DNA from: Chloroflexota bacterium
Lineage (GTDB): Bacteria; Chloroflexota; UBA6077; JAJPHF01
Length of the DNA: 34,160 nucleotides
Assembly: GCA_019686175.1 (NCBI GenBank)
Contig: JADGHJ010000008.1
Coordinates: forward strand, 1 to 34,160
Direction: 5' to 3'
A program made the translations under genes and the position numbers. The notes below the pieces were generated by a model that made no database searches, was not told the origin of the DNA, and was given only the letters and a program-made list of their open reading frames with translations. Positions 25,246 through 31,306 of the stretch are shown one piece after another. Position 1 is the stretch's first letter, and each line of letters opens with the position of its first letter.

Positions 25246-26124
25246 CTACACCGTGTCCGCGAACGATTGTTCCATTCGTCGGAAGTAGAACAGGCCTCCC
25301 AGCAGCACCACGGCGGTGGTCGCGGTTGAGGTCGCGATCACGCCCAGCGGCAAAACGCCTTGGCCGAGCACCGCCCAGCGGAAGCCCTCCACCACGCCCG
25401 CCATGGGATTGAGCCCGAGCAGGGGCCGCCACATCTCGGGCACCAGGCTGCTGGGGTACACCACGGGCGTGGCGAACAGCCAGAGCTGGATCAGGAACGT
25501 CGTGGTGTAGCGCACGTCGCGATACTGGACATTGAGCGCCGCCAGCCAGATCCCCACGGCTAGCGCGGTGAGCGCGGCAAGCAGCAGGAACAGGGGGGCT
25601 GCCAGTAGCGTCGGTCCCAACGGCACGCGATAGTACGCGAGCAATCCCACCAGTACGATGCTGGCGATCAAGGAGTCCACCAATCCGACCCCGACCGAGG
25701 CTAGCGGGATCACTAACCGTGGGAAGTACACCTTCGTAATGAGGCTGGCGTTGGTGACCACGCTGCTTGTGGACTCGGCCAGTGCCAGGGCGAATAGCTG
25801 CCAAACTACCAGGCCCGAGTAGACAAACAGCGGATACGGCAGGCCATCGGACGGGATGCCGGCGAGCCGTCCCAGGAAGATGCTGAAAATCACCGCCATG
25901 AACACGGGCTGGATGATTGCCCAGGCAATGCCCAGCACCGTCTGCTGATAGCGGACCTTGATATCGCGCCACGCGAGGAAATACAGCAGCTCTCGGTAGC
26001 GCCACAGCGCGCCCAGGTCGAGGGGCACCCACGCTCGTGGTGGTGTATTCCACTGCCACTCGGGCAGCGCCGATCCTGGGGGGCTCCCTACCGCGTGGCT
26101 GTGTGAACGCACCGGACACCTCAC
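25246..26124 (-). CDS. wzm: ABC-2 type polysaccharide exporter permease
   Basis: Membrane subunit of the exporter, partner of Wzt. The 292-aa protein has an amphipathic start (LWRYRELLYFLAWRDIKVRY), the conserved QTVLGIAWAIIQPVFMAVIF, and about six membrane helices including LIASIVLVGLLAYYRVPLG and LWLFATPVVYPSSLVP, with the conserved LNPMAGVVEGFRWAVLG near the end. It would move the undecaprenyl-linked glycan across the cytoplasmic membrane. GTG 26124 is used, three bases after the HTH gene's stop; GTG 26112 is an alternative with an AGGTG upstream. Confidence 0.92.
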   Translation of the reverse strand: MRCPVRSHSHAVGSPPGSALPEWQWNTPPRAWVPLDLGALWRYRELLYFLAWRDIKVRYQQTVLGIAWAIIQPVFMAVIFSIFLGRLAGIPSDGLPYPLFVYSGLVVWQLFALALAESTSSVVTNASLITKVYFPRLVIPLASVGVGLVDSLIASIVLVGLLAYYRVPLGPTLLAAPLFLLLAALTALAVGIWLAALNVQYRDVRYTTTFLIQLWLFATPVVYPSSLVPEMWRPLLGLNPMAGVVEGFRWAVLGQGVLPLGVIATSTATTAVVLLGGLFYFRRMEQSFADTV

Positions 26125-26127
26125 CTT

Positions 26128-26445
26128 TCACACGCTCGTAGTGGTCGGCCCATCGCAGCGATGTTCTTCCAGGAGCGACTCATCGTCGTGGTCCTGCTCG
26201 GGGCGGTGGCCCTGCTCGGGCCGCCGGCGCCGGCGCTGGGCGAGCGCCTCGATCGCCTCGCGAAACTCATCGATGCTGTGGGGGTCCACGTCCAGGGCGC
26301 GCGCCAGCCGCCGAATCACCCGAGGCCGCGGGCGCGTGCGCCCCGCTTCGATCAGATAGATGGTGCTGGGAGCTACTCCCGCTGCCGCCGCCAGCTCGCG
26401 AATGCTCAGAAGCCGCTCCGCCCGAGCCTGACGCAATGTTGGCAT
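26128..26445 (-). CDS. small XRE-family helix-turn-helix regulator
   Basis: A 105-aa DNA-binding protein. Residues about 3-55 form a Cro/C1-type helix-turn-helix: LRQARAERLLSIRELAAAAG, VAPSTIYLIEAGRTRPRPRV, IRRLARALDVDP. The rest is a highly charged tail (arginine run then Glu/Asp/His-rich), with no second domain seen. It lies inside the operon between the sugar transferase and wzm, so it is expected to be co-transcribed and could act locally, for example by autoregulation. ATG 26445 is used; GTG 26460, preceded by GGGGGAG, would add five residues. The target is unknown. Confidence 0.8.
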   Translation of the reverse strand: MPTLRQARAERLLSIRELAAAAGVAPSTIYLIEAGRTRPRPRVIRRLARALDVDPHSIDEFREAIEALAQRRRRRPEQGHRPEQDHDDESLLEEHRCDGPTTTSV

Positions 26446-26518
26446 GGCCCTCGTACTCACTTGCTCCCCCGCGCTATGCGTATGGATGGGAGGCCCCGAG
26501 GCCCGGCCGTATTGACTG

Positions 26519-27979
26519 TCACACCTTGCGCCAGCCCGAGAGGGCGACCGCGGTGACGTCGTGCTGTGCACCCACCCTCGCACCACTCGCCGTCGAGCGA
26601 TCCAGGCCTGGCGCCCAGCGCTGCACCACACGGTCGCCGCGCGCGCGGTTCCACAGGCTGACCGCGGAGTGAGCGACAATGAACAGGTGTTGCCAGATGC
26701 TCCAGTTCCGCACCCAATAGACGTCTGCCAGGACCTGCTCCTCCTCGGGCAGGTGCTGGGGCACCAGGCGCCACGGCCCGGTGAGCCCGGGCTTGACCGA
26801 CAGCAGCATGCTCGCCCAGCAACCCAGTCGGTCGGCCTGGGAAAGCGGGATCGGGCGCGGGCCGGCCAGTGAACAGTCGCCCCGCAGCACGGCCAGCAGT
26901 GCTGGCGCTCCCCGCAGCAGCAGCCGGTCGGTAACGGCGGCGTCCAGCAAATGCAGGACCACGGGGCGACCGTGCTGGCCCAGCACGCGTTCCGTTACTA
27001 GCAACGGTCGCCTACCCCGCAGCCAGGCCCAGCCAAGCAGTAGCCCCAGTGCCGGGGCCACGAGCGGCAGCAGCAGCGCGGCCAGACCGACGTCCGCACA
27101 GCGACAGAGGATGGCGTCGATGCCCACCAGCCGAGCCGGATGCACCCGCACCAGTGGCACGAACCCGAGCGGAGCCGGCTGGAGCTGTGCCGCATCCAGA
27201 TCGTAGTGGGTGGGCGCGAGGCGTACCTCCAGCCCCTGCGGCGGCCGCTCGGCCAGCCGCACGATGCTCTGCTGGCTCTCCCAGCTCATCGCGGCGGGCA
27301 CGGCGATCACCAGGTCGGCGCCGGTCTCCGCGACGATGGTCTGGGTGTCGCGCGGATGCCCAAGGACGGCGAAGTCGGTCGTGGCGTGCCCGTTCGAGGA
27401 CCAGGCCCTGATGCGGGTTCCTGGCCCCACGTAGTCGTCGAGCAGGCCGAGGACTTCCACGCCCTGCCGCTGCGGCCCGTGGAGCTGTTGGGCGATCGCC
27501 AGCCCTTGGTCGCTCGCGCCCACGATCAACACACGACGGACGAACAGCCCGCGCCGCCGCAGGGCGTAGGCCACGCGCCGCAGCAGGAACCGTCCCGCTC
27601 CCACCAGGGCGATGGCCAGCACCCAGAAGAACAAGAGCCAGCCGCGGGACACCACCGGTAGCGAGCCGTTGACGTAGCTCACGCCCACTACCAGCAGCGT
27701 GCCGTAGGTGCAGCCGCCAGCGATACACGCATACTCCTCTGGGCCGCCCAGCAGAATGCGTGGGCGGTAGGCGCCGCGCAGCCAGAAAATGAGCAACAGC
27801 CCCGGAATGACCGCGGCCGCGACGAGGCTGTAATGCTCGGTGGCGAACTGCGGCTGCACCGGCAGGACATCCACCGCGCTCCGCAGCCACGCGGCGCCCA
27901 CGAATGCCAGTGCCATCAATAGCGCATCGGCCACCACCAGCGCCGCGATGTACGCACCCATCACTCGATCTCTAGACAT
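26519..27979 (-). CDS. polyprenyl-phosphate sugar-1-phosphate transferase-like protein (WbaP/PssY type) lacking the catalytic Asp-Glu pair
   Basis: Membrane protein of 486 aa with the architecture of initiating phosphoglycosyl transferases. There are four or five N-terminal membrane segments (first 130 residues), a Rossmann-like middle (RVLIVGASDQGLAIAQQL at about 149-166) and a C-terminal bacterial sugar-transferase domain. In that domain GDCSLAGPRP (367-376), SVKPGLTGPW (394-403) and DVYWVRNWSIWQHL (419-432) are conserved. The usual LDELPQ motif, whose Asp-Glu does the chemistry, aligns to LRGAPA at 355-360, and the KFRSM motif is also unrecognisable. It may be inactive, a scaffold, or a divergent enzyme. 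It overlaps hddA by eight bases. Confidence 0.8.
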   Translation of the reverse strand: MSRDRVMGAYIAALVVADALLMALAFVGAAWLRSAVDVLPVQPQFATEHYSLVAAAVIPGLLLIFWLRGAYRPRILLGGPEEYACIAGGCTYGTLLVVGVSYVNGSLPVVSRGWLLFFWVLAIALVGAGRFLLRRVAYALRRRGLFVRRVLIVGASDQGLAIAQQLHGPQRQGVEVLGLLDDYVGPGTRIRAWSSNGHATTDFAVLGHPRDTQTIVAETGADLVIAVPAAMSWESQQSIVRLAERPPQGLEVRLAPTHYDLDAAQLQPAPLGFVPLVRVHPARLVGIDAILCRCADVGLAALLLPLVAPALGLLLGWAWLRGRRPLLVTERVLGQHGRPVVLHLLDAAVTDRLLLRGAPALLAVLRGDCSLAGPRPIPLSQADRLGCWASMLLSVKPGLTGPWRLVPQHLPEEEQVLADVYWVRNWSIWQHLFIVAHSAVSLWNRARGDRVVQRWAPGLDRSTASGARVGAQHDVTAVALSGWRKV

Positions 27980-29036
27980 GGGCCCCAGCCACCTCCCGTA
28001 GCGCCCACCTGGGATGTGGCGCCGGCCGCGCCATGGCGTTCACGAGGACTTGCGCCCCGCCACGCTCGAACCGGTAGGTCATCCGGAACAGCCCGGCGCG
28101 CTCAAGGGCGTCCGTCACCGCTGCCTGGTGGGTCGGCTCGCAGTACAGCATCAGGAAGCCGCCGCCGCCAGCTCCTGCGAGCTTGCCACCCACTGCGCCA
28201 TGACGCCGCGCGAGCTCGTACAGCTCGTCGATCTTGGCGTTCGAGATCCCCGCCGCCAGGCGTTTCTTCTGCTCCCACGACTCGGCCAGGATCTCCGCGT
28301 AGTACCGCACGTCCCCGCGCTGCAGGCAGCGCAGTGTCTCGTGGGCGGCTTCCTTGATGCGGTGCAAGGCGGCCACCGCCGCGCCCTGGTCGTCGGTGCT
28401 CGCCTGGCGCTGCTCGCGCAAGATGCTGTTCGCGCTGCGCGCCGCCCCGGTGAAGAAGAGCAGCAGGCACGCCTGGAGCCGTGCGATGGTCTCGGGCGCG
28501 ACGCGCAGGGGCTCCACCAGCACCGCCTCACGCGTGAACGTGATGGCATTGAGCCCACCGAAGGCCGCCGCGTACTGGTCCTGCTTGCCGATGGGCGACC
28601 GCAGGCGCTCCAACTCGAGCACGCAGGCCAGATGGGCGACCTCCGCTGGCGACAGCGTGAGCCCGCGCAAGGTGGACAGGGCCTTGACGAGCGCGACAGC
28701 CACCGTGCTCGACGACCCGAGCCCGGTGCCCGGTGGGACTTCCGAGGCCAGGAAGAGCGAGAGCCCGGTGAAGCAGCCGAACTCGTGCAGGGCCGCCTTC
28801 ACGAGACCGAGGTCGCCATCCCACAGCGGCGGCATCCCGTGTCGGTGCCGCGAGAACAGCCGATAATCGGACGAGCTGATCTGGACGTCGTCGGGCTCGC
28901 TGCGGGTCACGAACACATAGAAGTACTTGTCGATGGTGGTCGAGACGACCAGGCCACCATGCCGCTCGTAGTAGGCGGGAAGGTCGGTACCACCGCCGGC
29001 CAAACTGATGCGTACAGGAGCACGGACGATCAGCAT
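27972..29036 (-). CDS. hddA: D-glycero-D-manno-heptose 7-phosphate kinase (GHMP family)
   Basis: Cytoplasmic kinase converting heptose 7-phosphate to the 1,7-bisphosphate in the GDP-heptose route. The 354-aa protein has motif 1 RAPVRISLAGGGTDLPAYY (about 5-23), GHMP ATP loop PPGTGLGSSS (101-110) and motif 3 KLAGAGGGGF (285-294). GGTDLP together with SPIGKQDQYAAAFGG is characteristic of HddA and its fucokinase/galactokinase-like relatives. ATG 29036 follows directly on GGCGGTAGC, part of an ops-like site. Neighbouring GmhA-like and HddC-like genes support the heptose assignment; GmhB is not in the window. Confidence 0.88.
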   Translation of the reverse strand: MLIVRAPVRISLAGGGTDLPAYYERHGGLVVSTTIDKYFYVFVTRSEPDDVQISSSDYRLFSRHRHGMPPLWDGDLGLVKAALHEFGCFTGLSLFLASEVPPGTGLGSSSTVAVALVKALSTLRGLTLSPAEVAHLACVLELERLRSPIGKQDQYAAAFGGLNAITFTREAVLVEPLRVAPETIARLQACLLLFFTGAARSANSILREQRQASTDDQGAAVAALHRIKEAAHETLRCLQRGDVRYYAEILAESWEQKKRLAAGISNAKIDELYELARRHGAVGGKLAGAGGGGFLMLYCEPTHQAAVTDALERAGLFRMTYRFERGGAQVLVNAMARPAPHPRWALREVAGAHV

Positions 29037-29045
29037 GCTACCGCC
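29032..29045 (-). promoter_or_regulatory. ops-like antiterminator recruitment site
   Basis: Minus-strand reading GGCGGTAGCATGCT. The E. coli ops element that pauses RNA polymerase and recruits RfaH reads GGCGGTAGCGTGCT at the same 14 positions, a 13/14 match. It overlaps the start codon of hddA and lies about 155 bases after the stop of a gene carrying a complete NusG/RfaH-like domain. Part of the match could be forced by translation initiation (GGCGG as ribosome site, then ATG). Function is inference. Confidence 0.45.
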
Positions 29046-29048
29046 ATT

Positions 29049-29063
29049 CCCGGCAGGGCCGGG
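29049..29063 (-). other. hairpin just upstream of the ops-like site
   Basis: Perfect 6-bp stem CCCGGC/GCCGGG with a three-base loop, ending four bases before the ops-like site on the minus strand. In the leader context it could help pausing or be part of antiterminator recruitment. Confidence 0.4.
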
Positions 29064-29111
29064 CCTCGATGTGCGCGCCCCGAGGCGGACGCGCCTATGC
29101 AGTTGCCGGGC

Positions 29112-29138
29112 GCGGCCCCGCGAATTGCACGGGGCCGC
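29112..29138 (-). terminator. strong GC-rich hairpin in the hddA leader (possible terminator or attenuator)
   Basis: Perfect 9-bp stem (GCGGCCCCG/CGGGGCCGC) with a nine-base loop. There is no U-tract after it on the minus strand, so it is not a classical intrinsic terminator. High-GC bacteria often use U-poor hairpins, and an antiterminator encoded just upstream gives a reason for a barrier here. Confidence 0.35.
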
Positions 29139-29163
29139 CGGACCCGGCACGCCTGCCGTGGCA

Positions 29164-29185
29164 CCCGGCCACCAAGCTGGCCGGG
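29164..29185 (-). terminator. hairpin 15 bases after the fusion gene stop
   Basis: Perfect 8-bp stem (CCCGGCCA/TGGCCGGG) with a six-base loop directly downstream of the nucleotidyltransferase-NusG gene. No U-tract follows. It may terminate or attenuate transcription, or protect the 3' end of the upstream message. Confidence 0.38.
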
Positions 29186-29200
29186 CGCCGTGGCGAGGGG

Positions 29201-30436
29201 TCAGATCGCGTAGCGGAGCGCGTTCATCTCCAGCGTGACGGGCACGAGCCGGCTGAGCAATTGGACGAATACGCGGGCTCGCACGCCGCCGGAGCACTCC
29301 GCGTCGAAAATCGCGTCCAATTCACGGAACGGGCCGCGAGCGATGCGGACCTTCTGGCCGCGGACGAAGGGGACGCGCGCACGCTCCTCGCACCGGTCGC
29401 GAATGTCCTCGACCAAGGCGTCGGGCACCGGCTGTGGGCCGGCGTCGCTACCCAAGAGGTACACCACGTTCGGCGCCGAGCGTGCGCGCAGCAGCGCGTC
29501 GTCGCGGTTGTCGGACCGCACGAACAGATAGCCGGGAAACAGGACCTCGCGCTCCTCGCCGCCCCGCCGCCGGCGCCGCCACTCGGGCAGGTAGGCGCGC
29601 AGACCGCGGCTCTCGATCGCCATCGCGGCCAATCGCTCGGCGCGCGGCCGTGTGCGTGCCACGAACCAACGGTAGGCCAGCGGGCCGGCGGCAGGGTTGC
29701 AGCGCCCGGCGCGCAGGTCGTCGTCGGCCTGCGCGTAGCGCTCGAGCGAGCCGACGTCCAGCACGTAGCTGTCGGTCCGGTAACCGTAGAGGGCCGCCCC
29801 GCGCTGCAGCAGCGCCGGAAACACCTCGTGCCCGAAGTCGCACGGCCGCCCCGGTGGGATCGCGTCCAGTACCGTGGGCTCCAGCACATACACGCCCGCG
29901 TTGGCCAGCCGTCCGAGGCCGGCGTCCGGCGCGGGCTTCTCCACGAACCGCGTGATGCGGTCGTCCGCGGCCAGCTCGACGATGCCGCAGCGGCTGGGCT
30001 CGTCCACCTCGTACAGCGCCACCGTGGCGCAGGCGTCGAGCGCGCGGTGGCGCTCCAGCAGGGCCGTCAGGTTCAGATCCGTCAGCACGTCCCCGTACAG
30101 CACCAGGAACGTATCGTCGAAAAACCACGCCAGCTCGCGAACGGCGCCCGCGGTGCCGAGCAGGGTGGGCTCGTAAGAGTAGGTGAGCCGCACGCCGAAC
30201 GCGGCACCATCGCCGAAGTACCGCGTGATCACGTCGGGACAGTGGTGCAGGTTGATGGCGATGTCCCGGATGCCGTGCTCCCGCAGCAGGACCAGTTGGT
30301 GTGCGAGAATCGGCCGGTCCGCAGCCGGCAGCATCGGCTTCGGGCAGGTGTCGGTCAGTGGCCGCAGGCGCGTCCCCGCGCCAGCGGCGAGGATCAACGC
30401 ACGCGGCGCGTCGCTGGGGCTGCGACGAGTGGCCAT
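29201..30436 (-). CDS. fusion of heptose/mannose-1-phosphate nucleotidyltransferase (HddC-like) with NusG/RfaH-type antiterminator
   Basis: One uninterrupted 411-aa frame with two complete, unrelated parts. Residues 11-245 are a sugar nucleotidyltransferase: ALILAAGAGTRLRPLTDTCP, KPMLP, LYGDVLTDLNL (metal Asp), RFVEKPAP, NAGVYVLEP and the closing VLDVGSLERYAQADDDL. Next to GmhA- and HddA-like genes it is best read as HddC (GDP-heptose synthesis). Residues about 255-347 are a NusG N-terminal domain (YRWFVARTRPRAERLA, VLFPGYLFVRSD, PNVVYLLGSDAGPQPVPDAL) and 357-408 a KOW domain of the RfaH kind (VRGQKVRIARGPFRELDAIF). The join has no start-like ATG. ATG 30436 has AGGAGGT eight bases upstream, overlapping the gmhA-like stop. 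Whether the protein is cleaved, or a sequencing error merges two genes, cannot be told here. Confidence 0.88.
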   Translation of the reverse strand: MATRRSPSDAPRALILAAGAGTRLRPLTDTCPKPMLPAADRPILAHQLVLLREHGIRDIAINLHHCPDVITRYFGDGAAFGVRLTYSYEPTLLGTAGAVRELAWFFDDTFLVLYGDVLTDLNLTALLERHRALDACATVALYEVDEPSRCGIVELAADDRITRFVEKPAPDAGLGRLANAGVYVLEPTVLDAIPPGRPCDFGHEVFPALLQRGAALYGYRTDSYVLDVGSLERYAQADDDLRAGRCNPAAGPLAYRWFVARTRPRAERLAAMAIESRGLRAYLPEWRRRRRGGEEREVLFPGYLFVRSDNRDDALLRARSAPNVVYLLGSDAGPQPVPDALVEDIRDRCEERARVPFVRGQKVRIARGPFRELDAIFDAECSGGVRARVFVQLLSRLVPVTLEMNALRYAI

Positions 30437-30449
30437 AGGGAGCGACCTC

Positions 30450-31049
30450 CTAGCCGGCGACTGGGGCCCTGGCGGGCTCGCGCTGGAGCGCCTGCCGGAG
30501 GGCTCGCGTGAGCGCGTGCCCGATCGCCATGTGGGTGTCCTCGACGAGCCCGTAATTGTCGAACGGCACGTGGATCGCGATCTCGACCAGCGAGAGCGCG
30601 CGACCGCCATCGAACCCGAGCAGGCCGATGGTCCGGGCGCCGATCGCCTGGGCCGCTTGCAAGCCCGCGACGATGTTGGGCGAGTTGCCGCTCGAGCTGA
30701 TGGCGATCACTACGTCGCCCGGCTCGACCAGCGCGTGGATCTGCCGCGCGAAGATCTGGTCGTAGGCGGTATCGTTCGCCCAGGCGGTGAGCGAGGGAGT
30801 GTTGTCGGTGAGCGCGAACGCCCGCAGGGGCTCGTAGCCCGCGACCTGGGCCGTCTTGACCAGGTTGCAGACGAACTGACTGGCGATCGCCGCGCTGCCG
30901 CCGTTGCCCATGACGTAGACGCGACGGCCGGTGGCGCGCGCCTCCAGCAGGGCGTCGAGCGCCGCTTCCAGGGGCTCCGGCGGCACCGAGCGCAGCACGG
31001 CGCCCAGCTCGCCGAGGTAGTCGACCGCGGTGGCCGCAGATCCGTTCAT
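30450..31049 (-). CDS. gmhA: SIS-domain phosphosugar isomerase, sedoheptulose 7-phosphate isomerase-like
   Basis: Converts sedoheptulose 7-phosphate to D-glycero-D-manno-heptose 7-phosphate if the assignment is right. The 199-aa length is that of GmhA. Phosphate-binding motifs are VMGNGGSAAIASQFV (47-61) and AISSSGNSPNIVAGL (116-130), with NDTAYDQIFARQI between them as in GmhA. GLVEDTHMAIGHALTRAL near the C-terminus also fits. ATG 31049 has AGGAGGAG just upstream. It is followed 13 bases later by the HddC-like fusion. Its 257-base upstream gap holds a structured element. Confidence 0.87.
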   Translation of the reverse strand: MNGSAATAVDYLGELGAVLRSVPPEPLEAALDALLEARATGRRVYVMGNGGSAAIASQFVCNLVKTAQVAGYEPLRAFALTDNTPSLTAWANDTAYDQIFARQIHALVEPGDVVIAISSSGNSPNIVAGLQAAQAIGARTIGLLGFDGGRALSLVEIAIHVPFDNYGLVEDTHMAIGHALTRALRQALQREPARAPVAG

Positions 31050-31133
31050 CGGCTCCTCCTGGACTGGCGTGGGCCGGCGCCGGGGCGCCTGCGCGCGCCA
31101 ACGGTACGTGGTCGAGTCCTCCCGCCGTGCGCG

Positions 31134-31267
31134 GTGCCTCGCGGTCCCACGAGGAGCAGCCGATGCGACGACTGCACGGCGAGGGCGGACTGCGAGCGCT
31201 CCTCCTGCGGCGGACCCGCCGGTGGCAGCCGGGGTGGGTCCGCGAAGTATTCCGGCGCGATGTCTCC
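31134..31267 (-). ncRNA. structured leader element, copy 2 (upstream of gmhA-like gene)
   Basis: On minus-strand RNA this copy has, in order: GGAGACA (31261-31267); a long hairpin 31210-31243 with an 8-bp outer stem GCGGACCC/GGGTCCGC, a 4-bp inner stem CCGG/CCGG and loop CUGCCA (31223-31228); the block GAGGAGCGCUCGCA (31191-31204); and a CCUCG/CGAGG hairpin with loop UGGGACCG ending in GGCAC. The same blocks occur in the same order at 33823-33940 with different but still pairing stems. It lies 84 bases upstream of the gmhA-like start. I do not recognise it as a known riboswitch. Confidence 0.55.
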
Positions 31268-31270
31268 TTT

Positions 31271-31294
31271 CGACCCTTTGCGGCGGTCGGGTCG
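31271..31294 (-). terminator. hairpin after the HlyD-like gene
   Basis: 6-bp stem CGACCC/GGGTCG with a 12-base loop, beginning 12 bases after the HlyD-like stop codon and leading straight into the structured element. No U-tract; weak as an intrinsic terminator. Confidence 0.3.
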
Positions 31295-31306
31295 TCCTCG
31301 GCCCGC

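Noticed and set aside
29690-29705. Possible frameshift joining two separate genes in the nucleotidyltransferase-NusG fusion
   Set aside because: The frame is open through the junction and there is no internal ATG with a ribosome site for a separate NusG gene; not excluded but no positive sign of error.
31140-31150. T-box-like GTGGGACCGCG on the minus strand upstream of the gmhA-like gene
   Set aside because: The second copy of the element has GCGGGAACCAC at this place, no Stem I or specifier loop was found, and no aminoacyl-tRNA synthetase or amino-acid gene follows.
31191-31204. GAGGAGCGCU resembling the core of the SAH riboswitch
   Set aside because: The following bases (CGCA) and the expected CAGGCUCGG strand and pseudoknot are not present; downstream genes are unrelated to SAH recycling.
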